DNA of 64,000 nt from Turritopsis dohrnii (taxonomy: Eukaryota > Cnidaria > Hydrozoa > Anthoathecata > Oceaniidae). Each line of letters opens with the position of its first letter. Within the stretch, counting starts at the first letter, position 1. The notes under the pieces are model-generated. The model was not told where the DNA came from, made no database searches, and saw nothing but the letters and a program-made list of their open reading frames with translations. Shown here one piece after another: positions 23,701 through 37,300 of this stretch. Both the position numbers and the translations under genes were made by a program. The stretch covers positions 620,001-684,000 of the forward strand of contig BQMF02000059.1 in the NCBI GenBank assembly GCA_027922465.2, written 5' to 3'.

Positions 23701-24052
23701 CTAAATTGTCATTTTCTTATTTATTTTGTTCTTATAAGATTGTTCTTCCAAGAAAGTATGAAATTTACAATTTCAAAATTGAATAAGTTTTAACATGTAC
23801 ATAATATGGATATATATGGATATACGTATGTATGTATGTATGTGTGTATGTAGAGTTACCTCTAGCGTAAAAACAATGGATATTTTTGCCCAGGTCCGGT
23901 GCTCCATCCCGTGTTAAACCATTTTCATCAGCGATAACATTGAAGATATCAGACATGAACTGTGGTATTGTATTTTCATTGAAACTTGCTCCAACAAAGC
24001 AATAATTTGCTGCCAACATCCATGACAGATGAAAGAGAAATTTCTGAAACAT
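17788..24052 (-). CDS. TGF-beta superfamily ligand lacking the interchain cysteine (two exons, 335 aa)
   Basis: Exon 1 is 23860-24052 and exon 2 is 17788-18602; the phase-1 junction fits. Exon 1 begins with MFQKFLFHLSWMLAANYC, a signal peptide. It then has propeptide text (IPQFMSDIFNVIADENG). An in-frame ATG 27 nt upstream is an alternative start. Exon 2 continues the propeptide (SIRRVELRVYK), carries a furin-type KRVRR site ending near residue 218, and then a 117-residue mature domain. That domain has a first Cys (GCRLQNL), YRCGGSC, PSCAPKK and the C-terminal ECVCV. The usual CC pair is a single Cys, so six of seven knot cysteines remain. Family knowledge says Lefty, GDF3, GDF9 and BMP15 share this lack of the interchain bond. 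It should be a secreted ligand; receptor class cannot be told. The intron is about 5.3 kb. Confidence 0.88.
19382..19437. repeat. 31-bp tandem duplication
   Basis: The unit GATTGAGTAAATTGGCACGT plus GGACA occurs twice in a row inside the TGF-beta intron. Confidence 0.85.
21294..21982. mobile_element. foldback element rich in ACTTTCGCG motifs
   Basis: Left end TACTTTAGGGGCAGAAACTT faces a right end with complement TACTTTAGGACCAGAAACTT. Inside, AAAAACTTTCGCG recurs many times. No ORF of note is present. It sits within the 21118-22038 element. Confidence 0.8.
21625..21842. mobile_element. innermost 218-bp MITE
   Basis: Near-perfect inverted ends of about 31 bp (AATAGACATTTCCCGAGTTT then ATTTTTTATCA on the left; complement AATAGACCTTTCCCGAGTTT on the right), followed inward by GCCTCGTTTTC pairs. 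It is inserted in the ACTTTCGCG element. A related fragment occurs at 53150-53225. Confidence 0.85.
23094..23540. repeat. inverted repeat pair with about 32-bp arms
   Basis: TTTGGTTAAGTAGAAAAAAA followed by GTTATGGACA near 23100 is matched in inverse by TGTCCATAACTTTTTTTCTA followed by CTCAACCAAA near 23510. It is probably a foldback element inside the TGF-beta intron. Confidence 0.65.
23616..23684. repeat. 32-bp hairpin with 5-nt loop
   Basis: Left arm TCGAAAGATATTTTTTGTGA plus AACACTGTTACT and its inverse copy on the right differ at one position, separated by TTTTT. It lies about 175 nt into the TGF-beta intron on the transcribed strand. The stem could be a small MITE or an RNA hairpin. 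Confidence 0.85.
23803..23852. repeat. TATG/GTAT microsatellite next to an exon boundary
   Basis: ATGTATGTATGTATGTGTGT-type repeat ends six bases from the splice donor of TGF-beta exon 1. Confidence 0.9.
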
Positions 24053-24458
24053 GACAGGCGATAACTGTACGTTTTTCAAAAACTGTTTTCAGCATTTATG
24101 AATTTGAATTTATTTGAGGTTATCCCACTCATTATCGGATGTAGATAACATCTCACCTAATCGAATTATTTGTAATTGTGCCAGAAACTAACAATTGTCA
24201 AAACACGTTGTAACTAGTTTTGTTTTCCTGTCAAACGTTCGAAGGCCCACACACTGAAGAGGCTCATGTGCACCTACTCATTATAACAAACAGCTTATAC
24301 AAACTTTATTTGTATCTTAAGACATTTTCAACATCGTCAACATTGACAACATCGTCAATATCCTAATTTATCTGATCAATGATTATCTATAATTGGTATT
24401 TCATTAATTTCTTCATGTGAAACGATCACCAACTTAACCAAAAAAACAGGATAGCCAT

Positions 24459-25073
24459 TTAGAGCCATTCTAAAAAAAAGTGCGACATTCAGTGTCACAA
24501 GCTTATACATTTAAAAAAAATTACTTTTCGTCACAAAAAACACATTAAATTATTGGTAGACACTTTGTTTGTAAACAGTTCTAAGTAACTTTAACAATTA
24601 TGACCGTCGAAAATATGTAAAAAGTAGTTCTGTGCATAGTGTTTGGAGGATTATTGACGTGGATAAAAGAAAACAAAAAGTAAGTAATCATGATTATAGT
24701 AACATACGTTTTATTGTAATTGAAGACACTTGACTTGTGTTTCTTATGTGAATTAAATCATAGAATCGTTCATGGACTCTAAGCATTGTTAATCAATACC
24801 ATTAATCATGTATTAACTAATATCAAACTAATACTAATACCAAATTCTCAATGTATAACGTATGTTACAACGAAATTATAGTGAACTACCTTGCCATTTT
24901 TTACCAACTTTAAAAAACTTATTTCTTGTGATGCAATTTGTTTTTTTCGAAAACTTCGGAGGTCGAATTAAATTTTTTAAGCATTTTCAATAGTTTTTGG
25001 GATGATCGATATTTTGAAAACTGTGTACCAGCTAACCTGCCAAATGTCGCACTTTTGTTAGAATGGCTTTTTA
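24459..25073. mobile_element. about 615-bp inverted-repeat element (MITE)
   Basis: Left end GAGCCATTCTAAAAAAAAGT then GCGACATT faces a right end with complement AAGCCATTCTAACAAAAGTG then CGACATTT. There is no ORF. It lies between the TGF-beta gene and the large matrix-like gene. Confidence 0.7.
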
Positions 25074-25328
25074 GTACAGAAACTCTGAAGATGTTTTAGA
25101 TAACACAGAAACGGAGGAGAAATATCAAACAAACAACGCAGTAATTCCCTTTTTTCAATACATTTCAGCCTAATGCTAAAATTAGGGAACATGAAGAAAA
25201 TACGTGAAGGGAACAAACCACGATCTTTCATATTGAATATACTAAGTGATATTGATAGAATATAAAGAAGTATATTGACGTTCATTCAATTAAAAGTTCA
25301 GATATATTCAACTTTCTTTTTTTACTAT

Positions 25329-28300
25329 CTACGAAAAGCATGGCAGTTGCATTTCTCTTGTCAATACTTCTACATCAGCTTTTAGTTTTGAGATAAGTGC
25401 TGACTTTGAGCTCAATGAACCAAGTTTTCCAACAAGCAATTCCTTGACAATCTAGTGAAATTCAAAAGTTAAAAGTCACTTTTATATACTGCATATCATT
25501 CAACAGCCCGACTACGCACATCTATCAGTTATCAAAGTATTTTGATAAAACCTTCATTAACTGCCTTTAAAAAGTATTAAGAAGTATCATCTTCGGCCTG
25601 AAAAACGTATTTAAGTTGCAAAGTATCACCTTGGAGACGGACGCAATTTTTGTTTGTACATTAATTTTCTTGTGGCGCGGAATTCGATGTCTTTTCACGA
25701 GATTATTTGAAGCCACATGCAAGCTCCTCACGAATGCCGCCGTATCGGGATTCTTATTGGATATGATTACTTTACTGAGCGACTCTCTCCATAGCTTCAA
25801 AAATTCTTCATCTTGTCGCTCTATCTGCTCGTCTACATCTTTTATCCAGTGTGTCATTCCTAACAACCACAAATGAAGAAATTGTTCGGAAGAAGTACAA
25901 GAGATACAACATGAGGTATAAATTTTCTTTGGGGGAATTTATTGTTACATAGTTTTCTGTTTTCAATATGTCTAAGAACACTTTAGCCAACATGGGCTTT
26001 AAACTTCAAGAAGGATTAAATTATGATGACAATTAGTCAATACTCAATAAGGACCAGTGATAGTCTTTGGCCACCAAGCTTTGCAATGATCCAAATATAA
26101 GCTATCGCTTTTCGTGATCTTTTAATGAATGACAACAACTGTAAATTGCGTAGCGATAACAAATAAGACAACTTTGAAACTTGGCAACGTACCACAATTG
26201 CGTCACTAGTTTCGACAATGTAACAACAACCAAGAAACAACCAAATGCTTTGAATTTGAAATTAAGAATATGGAATAAAGACTGAGCAAGTTTTGATAGT
26301 TTTGCCCAAATTTTGCACAATTTTTGGGGAGATATCAGGAGCTTGAAAATGAAAATTTAACCAAAGCCTCAGAATTAATGTTTCGACCTGGGATGTAGAC
26401 AAAAACGTTCCGGAGACAGAATAATGAGTTCATGTAAACGTGGCACGAAATTGTTCATAACTTGGATCGATAGTGTGATAGACTGACGGGTTTTTGAATA
26501 CTTTAACTTCAATGTTCAACAAAACATCTTATCAATGTTTACAACTGGCAAATATACCTGACTTCATTTTCTTGACAATAAACATTGCATCGTCACTTCT
26601 CTCTGTGGTCAAATTTGCTTTTTTACCTAAAATAAAAACGATTTCAACAACATTAATTCGAAGTGGCAACTTATCAAGTTAATTACTTTAATTTGATTTA
26701 ATAAATATGATTTATCTCAACAGATATATTAACAACTTGTTTATTTACTTCTTCATGATCTCAACACTTTTTTTGCAAAAGAAGTCGTTCCTTCATAAAA
26801 GGAGACATACATTTCCGCAGCAATTCCCTTTCGCTGTCCGAAATCTTATTGACATAGTTTCTAGCTTCATCTTGGTATTTCTGGCGTTCTTCCTTTAATT
26901 TATCTGACATCCGATTGATTGAAGAAGAAATCAACGTGTATGTTGAAATAACACGTTTTGATTGTTCACAAACGCTATTGTCTTCTGGATCTTCAAGTTC
27001 GTCAAAGTCTAAACGGGGAAAATATTTAAAATTCTTTATAATTTTCCATGTTATTTGTATCAGCCTTTGTCTGAAGCTCCATATTGAATTGGAATTTCTA
27101 CAAAGGAGCCGTCAGTGTAAGTACAGAGACAAGGTAACATTGTATATTGATAACGACTACAAAGTGTTCTTCTTTATTATGGCAAGGATAAGTTAATGAG
27201 TGGATGTAGATTGGAGTAAGGTTTGGTTGACATAAAACTCCTTGGCCAGATATGTCAACCTGTAAGAATCCTCCAATCGGTCGAGGGTTCATTTAACTAC
27301 CTAGTCTGCTTAGAAAAGTTTAAAATCGTTTTCGTTGCCAATCAGTTTTTGCCCTACCTATTGGTACATATTCCTTCAACGCAACATCTGTGTCATTGAT
27401 CGTTCGTTTTGTGTTTTTACTTTTCACAAATGGCGAATCGTTTCGTGAAAATGCCCATGGGGAGCGTTTATCTAAAGCATCCATGGTCAGATCGTCGTGA
27501 ATAAACACTGCAGGCCAATCAGAATATATCTGCTGTTGGACGTATTCCTTGCTTCTGCTTTGCTGAAAACGATGTACTTGTTCCTAATAATGAAACAGAT
27601 GAAAATAGAACACTGTCCTTCGGGTACGTAAGAGCAATGCTATACGTATCTCTGGCAGTTAGTCAACTACTAGTTACAAGTCGGCGGGCAGAAGAACCAA
27701 CAATTACGGATGGAAGCCCAAGGACTAAAACTCTCGGTTACTTACTTAAAGCAAATAAATAGAGCCAGATATCAAATAGAAAATATTACTACGGTTATGG
27801 TTCCTAAAATGAACTAAAGTATACAATTAAAGTAAAACCTTCTTTTTTAGGAGGTCTTTTTCATCGTCGTCATCATCATTATCTTCTTGTATAGTCTCTT
27901 CATCAATTTCCCCTTCTAATTCATGCTCAGCTTTCTCAGCTGTCTCCTTGTATTCTTCTAGTTGTTTCTTCTTTTGATCTGCTTCTAAAAAACGTAAAAC
28001 CCAGTTCCAAATGTATACAAGGACTATACTTCTATTTTATGCGGAACACGTGTCGCTTTGACGAAGTGCATTTTCCTTAGAATAGCTGGAAATAGAAGAA
28101 AAGTGTTCCTCCACAGTCATTTTTGAACAAATTTGTTCGGTGGCTCAGTTTGATTTCGAAGCATTATTTAGCCTTCTTTAATCAGTGTCAGTCGCAAATT
28201 AATTGGTCACTTCAACTCTCACATATTATGGAAGATTTGGCTAAGACATCTTCTTAGTTCGTGGGGATTTAGAAGAACCTTGAAGAAATTTTGGACTTAA

Positions 28301-31300
28301 ACCTTACTTATAAAGTGATCTTTTGCTTTTTCTAGATAACCTTTCACAGCTTGTATGCCAGGAAACAATTTTTGACTGATGGCATCACCAATGTTCTTCG
28401 CAAAACTCACATCCAAACAGGCTTTTGTGTCTAGTGCAAAATTCTTTCGACCGCCTAACGTGACATTAACCGAGATGCCAAAGCATGCTGAAACTGCTTC
28501 TTCTAAAGTTGTATTAAAGCACGCGTGATGGATATTTATAAGATTGTCTTTGGTGTATTTTGCGACAGCATACATGGCATCTTTAGCTACTTTTGCTGCT
28601 TGTTCCACCTTGTGCGCAGCGGCTTCTGTGGCATCGATTAACACTTTGGAACGATCAACAAAGCCTTTTGCATACTCCAAGATTTTTTCTATTATTTCAA
28701 TGGCATTTATCAAAATCTAAAGAAAATGTAAACAAACTTTCTATTTCCGATATCAGCTAAGTGTATAAGTATGGTCTATTGACGGAATGGTTAATCCTGG
28801 TTTAACCAGTTTAGAATGGTTAAAAAACAAAAGCATATTGCTAAAGGTTGGGGTGTTGTTCGCCATTTATTTGATTTTTAAGATTTGAGCTTGTTCAAAT
28901 GTTTTTTTCCTCGCAAAGCCTGCAGTTGACACAACATATAAATTTACTTACTTCGATAGTAACTCGTTTCTTTATTGCTTTTCCTTCTAAATAGATTTGA
29001 TTAGTCTTGCATTCTGCTAAGCAAATGGGACTTTCTACCATAGTTTTACATTCATCCCAATCAGGACAAGGAATCCATTGACCTAATATCTTATCGCAAT
29101 GCGTATCAATTGTTGGTCCACCAAGGCATACTAGAATATAAATGAACAAATTAATTTTTGCAACAAACGATGTGGGTACGCTCAAAGTTAACGCTAACAT
29201 TAATTCTATTTGCGAATTCTTTTTCTTTGAAACATTTCAAAATCAAAAATGTTACTGGAGATCTTGAATGATTTGGTCGCAGCTGTTAACGCTCCATATT
29301 GGGCAAAATCGTCAGAAAGGCACTGCGACAAAGTGCATTGTCATTGAAATGATGTATGAGCTTTTCTATAGACATACTTCTCTGCAGCGATTCTTAAACA
29401 AATTCGTCCTGTGGCTCTGTTAGATTTCTAACAGATTAGTTGATTTGCTGAGCTAACCAAGGAATTTTATACATACCATCTTCACATTCATCCACACATA
29501 CATCATCAAGAACATCCTTAATCTTGTCTAATTTCTGTGACTTTCTTTGAATGGCATCTTGTTTCTCTTGCAATGATTTTGTCCACGCGTCAATCTTGTT
29601 ACTGGCAACATTGTGCCATGAACCTATTTGGAAATTAGAAAAATTGTAATTAATAAAAAAAGTATCTTTTAATGCCTCTTTTTTGGTAACTTGAAAGCGC
29701 TTTGTAACTTAAAGTTCCTGTCTTAACAAATTAGCAATGATATAGATATTGGATTCAAAAAAAAGAACTGCGAACTTCTTTTTGTTATACAAATACACTT
29801 TGCAGTGATTTGGATCATTAAACTTTAATCTTATATCATTTTATCAGTTTGAGTCACGAATGATACTAAGATTGGAGCTCAAGCAACTTAAATAATTTAG
29901 GTAAATGCCCTTGAAAAGATGCGCTAATTATTAATAACATTAAAACATGTTCTGCTATCAGTAGAGGACCAAATTGTTCTAATCAAAATTGAATAATAAA
30001 TTGATATTCCAATCTCTTCGTTCTGCAAGTTCCAATTAGAGTTTCATTTGATGCTACCTAAAATAATAAACAAAGTCTTAACATGATGCTTAAGACAAAA
30101 TTCTTACTTGCGTGCTTCGCTTGCTTGTTCGTCGTTTTAATTGCTTCTTCAGTATTTTCTGCAGTATTTGTAATTGTGTCTGCTGCATTCGTGGCAATAT
30201 CAGAAATACTGGCAGAAATACATCCTGAAACCTATAAAACACAATATGTTAATCTCATATTTCCTGAAAGTTCTTTCTATCATATTTTCAGTAAGGAACA
30301 CTTCAAAACAAAACGATCATCGTCGCGTCTCCAAATAATAACCTTATGGATAAGCAAGTTCTCATAATTATTACAAGGGTTTGACAGAGAATTCTGGATC
30401 AATTTTCCAAACAATTTTCATGGAAATTTCTGCAAGAAAGCAAATTTAGAAAAATCCAAAGCGATTATTGAAAAGCGTTTCTTGTTGCATTTGACGGATC
30501 AAATTTAGAATTTCAAAATTTTAATATAAAAAAAACCACACGATTCCCACCACAATGTTTTCGGTAAATTCAGTTTATCATGAAACACAGATCCAAGCAC
30601 TAAATATTTTGATATTTCCTTCAAATCGTAAAAAAGTAAAACATTTCGATGCTCACAAACATGGCAGAAACAAATTAAAAGGACAATCCTCCAATAATGA
30701 ATGTCCACTTTCTTTTAGACACATAATAAGAATTATCTTCAATGCGTACCATAAAGTGACTTTCTATTATCTCTCCTTTACTAAATGGAGCAGAAACCGT
30801 TACGTTTGCTTCGATCAAGTCGAACAGGTTGCCATAAACAAAGAAAAACATTCCTTTGTTAGATATGTCAATAGCAACTTCTGCACCAATTCCTAACAGC
30901 TCAGCATAAGCATGTAACCTAACCTCGACCTAAAATGAAAAATTCTAAATTTGGGGATAAAATACTAGCTGATGTTAGCAAGAACATGGTGAAACAGTAT
31001 GAAAAGCTGAAAATATAATTAGGCTTGTTGTTGTAATTTTTTTATATTTTTCAACGCAAACATCAAGTGAACAGCTAAAATTCAAAATTCAAAATGACCC
31101 ACAAAATGTTACAAAATGTAAAATTTACCTCTGTTAGTGATATTCCAACGTAGAGTTGTGGACCACGCTCCTGGTCCTTGCGTCCTCTTCGAAGGCTTAT
31201 CAAACCACCACCAATTATCAATGGTGACAATTCGACGTCAACTGAAATCTTTTTTGGAAAATTCACTAAAATTTCGCATTTCAATTTCAAACCTAATATG

Positions 31301-34300
31301 TTGATTAGGCCACGCAGTTGAATACCCATTTGTATCTTAACATCAAGGTGCTCAATCTCTTTACCTTAAACAAAAATTCCGATTTAAAGAGCATATATTT
31401 GAAAGCACACATATAATGGCGTCGAATGAGCAACGATACAATGACGAAATGGTTAACTATATGTGAAGTTAAGGAAGTCTCTGATTCAGCTTGGATTTGT
31501 TTGTTTCCATTTTCTTTTACTTTCAATTACTTTTTTATTCTATCCTTACCTTTGATTTTCATTTTTTACATTCATGTTTTCATTCAACATTCTACCTCAA
31601 TATTCCCCCAACCAATGAACAGTTACTCAGCATAAAGAGGAATACATGCAACAATATACCTAACGATTGATTCATAAATTACCTCGGGGATTAATGGTGT
31701 AGCTTAAAATCAATCCCTCAGGAAATCCTGTATCCAATAACACTTTAGGTAACGGCAAGTTCAGTCCAAACGCATGGGCCAAACTTTCAATGGTAATTTT
31801 ATTTATGTCGGCGTAAAAAAAATCTTCAAGCGGGTTAATCGGGTTAAATCCGATCGCTGCCTTAGCTTTAATTTCCTGACCGCTGCCAATTTGACCAAAA
31901 TGAACTTCTGCTGTGAACTCTAAAAACAAATTTGTACCTTACAGTTCTTTTTCCCTTGAAAATATAATTTCTTGATGATGAAAAATAAAGAGATGTTTAG
32001 AAAAAACAGCATAAAAAAATGATGCAAAGTGGTGACGGTGTAATACGACGCATGCGCATTAACCCATTCTTACCCAATTTAGCTAATGGGAATTCAGGAT
32101 ATATCCCTATTGCAGCTCCAATGTTTCCAAATGCGATGAAAGGTATTCCAAACGGTTTTTTCCACATTCCAACCATTGTTAAATGCAACTCGACGTTGCC
32201 AAGAATTCCAACACTAAGACGTCCTTAAAATGAAAGTCTTTTCATAGGTCGTAACTACCGACAAAGTTATAAAAGATATAAAAGGTAAAATATTAAAAGA
32301 TTCATGTACTTTCTTATGCATTCAAGAAAGAAAAGATTCAACAAAACATACAAAAATATGCAATATTTTTAAAGCTATTCTTACTGTTACTATGCAGTTC
32401 AGTGACATCTTGAACGTGGTTGTGGGACACTTAAATTGGAACACTATTTCACGAAAGACTACAGAACAAAGTATCATTACCTCGAAATATTAAAGGAGGG
32501 TCATTGATCTTTAGGTCGCCTTCTATATAAAGCGCTGTTCCTTTAAGACCAACTTTAAGTACAACAATAACTTTATGCAACACAACATTCTTTCCCAGTT
32601 TCAGTCCTCCACCTTTATAACCGGCCTCAAGAAACATATCGTATTTGGTAACCTCCCCTTCTAAGTACAACTTCGTTCCCGGGAGCATTTTTTCTCGAGC
32701 TATCTCACATAACTGGTCGCCTTTGCAATCTTTTGGTATGGTAAGTTGAGTTGCAAAGAATATCCCTGATAATAGTTGTATGATTAGATAATTTTTAGAC
32801 ATGAATAACTTTACCGAAACGATTAAAAAAAATCCATACCGTCTCTCAAGCGAACAGTTTTTGCTAATTCGGGCAAGGTGAAATTTATAGTTGAGGTTGC
32901 ATCAGTATTTGAGATGGTGAAGCCTATACATGAAAATGAGGCTAAGTTATATTGAAACATGTCTGAGAATGTAAAGCCTGCAATATGTCACAGTGGTTTC
33001 AATTAATCTACTAACGGTTTTATTATGTAGCGAAGAAAAAGCGGTAGAATAAACAGGGAGGGTTAACTCGTTTATAGCAACCATGTAAAAACCTCACAAA
33101 CTTGAAAAGGGCAAAGTTTTCTTAAAAATTCGTACTTGCACTGAGGTCAGATAACCATGATTTCCTCAAAATAGTCTTGTTAAAGAGTTTTTCAGCAATT
33201 TCATCCAATCGTATGTGTTTTGCAACTAATCCAAAAGCCATCATTCTGTCATACTTCGGTGCTATTATTGGTTCTTTTTCTTCTTCTTCCTCGTCATCAG
33301 TTCCTTCCTCAGAATCTATGTCAAGTATCACAAACAAAAAGGTAGCTACATATAAGCGGCTTCTAGTGTTGATGAACATTATAAAGACAATGTCCATTAT
33401 TGCTGCTACCTCTGTGCAGCCTTGTTTACCATTCCAATATTTTTGTTCCTATTTGATTTTCTTACATTGTAAACACTATCTCCTAGACCTAAAAGGGTGT
33501 TATAACTTGTTAGAAGAGCTAATAGCGATCATCGATATTTCACAATTAAAAGTGTTCTGTTTTGGTTAGCAACAACTTTTCCTCAATCTTTTAAGCGAAC
33601 AGCTTAGAGATCGCAAAATGGTACGTTTCTTATGCCTTTATCTTATATATGAAAATCGATCATGAACCAGATTTGATGTATTTAGCTTTATCTTTATCTG
33701 TCAAGTCTTATATATGGATTCGTTTCAAGTGAAATCCAGATAAAAACTAAACCTAACTAAGGGCGTGATCACATGAGGGGGGCTAGCCCGGTAAACCGGG
33801 CTGGCTCGGTTAGGCGGGCTGATAAATTTTTATGATCACATGGAAAAGTATCAGCCCGCTTAACTGGGCTGAAGAATTGATCACGTGATATTTGTTATAT
33901 TTTTCAACTTTACGCATGCGCCGTGTATCCAATTTCATCCCGGCAAAGGGGCCCAGCCCGGTTGAAAGCCATCACATGAGAAATTCTTCAGCCCGCTTTA
34001 CCGAGATCTCGGTTAAATAAAGCGAGATCTCGGCAAAGCGGGCTGGCTGGTTTCTCATGTGATCACAAACACAAATTTGTGGCACTTTCTTAATAGTAGA
34101 GAGATCTCGGCAAACCGAGCTAGCCCCCCTCCATGTGATCACCCCCTAAAGACATGAGTTTTTCAAAAGGCTTATATTTAACAGTCATTTGTAAGTTCAC
34201 TTTAGTTATCACTAGGGACGACCATGGCAATATGTTACTTGACAAATTCTTAGTCTTTTGGAATTTCAAGGTGTTCATAAAAGAAGGTTCTGATAAACAA

Positions 34301-37300
34301 AATGGCATACTTGCAACTTGTCTTTTGTTTCGTTTTGGTTGTTCATCGATGGCAGCTTCAAACCTCGACTCTTCTTTCTCCATGTCGTATATAAATCCTT
34401 CAAAATAGATATCATCCCAACCAAACAAAACTGGGTTTCCTTTTACACTGTAATGGAAGGATGCCCAGTTTCAGATCAAACTGTTTATAGCTACATATAA
34501 CACCATTCAATCGTTATGGTCAAAATTATATTGTTTCTGTCTGTTGAACGAAGACAGTCCTTCGTTATTTCACATGATTTAAGATACTGTCGACCAAAAG
34601 CGTTGCATGAGTGCATCCTTTTACATCGTATATTAAAAAAGGACATTCTGCAATGAGACATCATCTTTTGATCTTGTATTGTCAAGCGCTTATTCTGGTT
34701 TGTAATTCATATTGACCTTGTACGAAGCAATGTCAAACTTTTGTTTCAATAAAGCATGAGTAAAACCTTAATGGGACAAAAGGATCACATTTACGATACA
34801 TATAATGTGGAAATTAAAGTTAGAACCATTTACTTAATTAGAAAATTGTTTTTAGATGATCCATTACGTTTGTTTTTGAAATTGATGATATAAAAGTGCT
34901 AAAGTGATATAACGTGGTAAAGCAAAAACGAAATCGCATGTGATAACGTAATCACATTTAGATTGGAGAGTAAAAAATACAATAATAACAAAAGAACTGA
35001 AGCCACTTTTAATTTATTTTCTGGATGCGCAAAAATCCGGATACCTAGTTGGGCACTTCGCCAAGGAAACCGAAGTAATCAACTTGGGCTGGCTGCCAGT
35101 AAAAGAATCATTTGATTTCGCCATAATAAAATGCACCCATTCTGCCCTAAACGACCTTAGATGGCCTTGATAGATGGCCATGATCCGATTGTGAATTCAA
35201 AGTTGAGCGTGGTGAGAAGAACACCTACAACGAGCAAGCACTAATATACTAGCATGTAGCTTTAGCTAAAAATGCACCCGCGCTCAAGCATTCCAATTTG
35301 TACACACAACAAGCTATACACTGCAAGCCTATACAACGGAAACAAAAACAAACAAAACTTTGTTACTTTTTGTTATCTCTTAGGCCTATGTCACACTTGC
35401 GCTACTATACCTTTCAAAAAGTGTAAATAAGGCTTAACAAGTAATATCAGAAAGTATTTGCTACAAAGAAAAGTTTACATAAAAAAACAAGAAAAAATAT
35501 AAAAAGGCTTTATTGATCATGATCACACTAGGTTTGGAGGACAGAAAGAAGGAAAAACACGAAGAACGACAATTTGTAATATTGCATACACAGAAACCCA
35601 ATTAAAATCTTTTTAAGGCAAGATCCGCCAAAAATCAGTGCATTTAATAAAATTTATTGAATGAAAGATTTAGAGCTAAAATATATATACAAAAATAAAA
35701 TGTATGTATATGGTTAGCAAAATTTCAGATTTCAAGCTGTGCTTCAAAATCCTGTCGTTCCCTTCACTAAAACAACACAAAAGTAATATGAAAAATGTCT
35801 AAGCAATTTCAACATACGAACTTTCTAAATAAACATTGTCTCCCACCTACAGTACCATGCTTTGAAACGGAAAAAAGCAAAGTCAGCTAAAAATTGTATA
35901 CAACCGTGTAACGTCAACATGAAAAGTTGGAAGATGATGATGATGATGATGAGGAAGAACAAAATCGGAAACTGACATTCACCTATCTCGTGAAACTACT
36001 ATGCCTCCTTGCTCGCTTACGCTCGCTGCGGGGGCATTAATGATTTACCAAAAAATGTTAGGATTATTAGTGATAGTAAAAGTTTTTGCAAAGAGGCGAT
36101 AAAGTACTACAAAGACAGAGCTCTGGCAAGAGTCCTGTCCTCGTAGTCCTCCTCTTTTTTCTATAGGTTATGTATATATTCGAATATAAATATTTATTGT
36201 TATTTGTCTGCTTATCGTTTTACACTTTCATTTTCAGTTTTCTCTCAGTGTTTCAATCACAATTTTTCTTTAATCCGTCAGACGGATTAAGTCTCGTGCA
36301 CTGGCTCACTTTTCTTTCCTTTTTTTCTCCCCTTACACATTTTATTAAGTTATTTAATTATAATAATATTTAATAATATTTTGATATTTTTATTTGAAAA
36401 TTTATGTTCTATGGAGAAGAACCATATATTATTGTATGGATCCCAATTTGATGATAAAAAAAAATAATCAAAAAAAATCCAGTAACATGAAAAACATACT
36501 GAATTTTTAATTTTTCCCCAAACTTGGCAGAAATCTGAAGATCTTTCAATCCAAAGTTCAAGAAATCGAGTTTATCCAGAAACTTTTCACTTTTTGGTGC
36601 ACCGAACTGCATCACCAATTCTTTTGTAGTTAATTCGGACACATTGGCTGCAACAAAATTGATATATCATTATATCAAGGTTAATCGCAATAAAGTTTGA
36701 GTACAGTTAGAATAGTTATTGAAATCTCCGTAGTAACATGTACAGAAGAATAGTTTGCGTTTTAGGTTTAGGTGCCAACTAGATTATACATCTTCCAAAA
36801 GGACGAAAGAAAATGATGCAATATTAGACGTAAAGCAGTCCTGTTTTATTTGTACTTTTTTACCTTTCACATCTCACTTCCCCTTAGATGTCTGGATGAT
36901 TATTCATTACATCATTATGTTTACCTTAATTTTCTTTGATTTTCTTATTTTCTCTTATCATAAAAACCGTATTTACCTCCAAAAACGAATTCTTCATTTT
37001 TCTTTTCTACCAATACTTGAAGGACTGATTTTCCTATGTTCTGCTCTGCTTGTATTTTGAATTGCCATTCACCTCCAGGTTCGTGTTGAAGTTCAAACTC
37101 TGCTGTCTAAGTCAAATGAAGGAAATCAAGCTGACTATATTGTGACATTGCCGATGTTATATTGGAAAGACGTCATGGGTTTGTGATTTCGAAACATTTA
37201 AAACATATAAAGCAAAACGGTTCCTTAGTTGATTAACGTTTACTGCTGGTTAATTGATGTGTTTCTTGTGTAAATCGAATTCTTGCATCCATTTATTATC

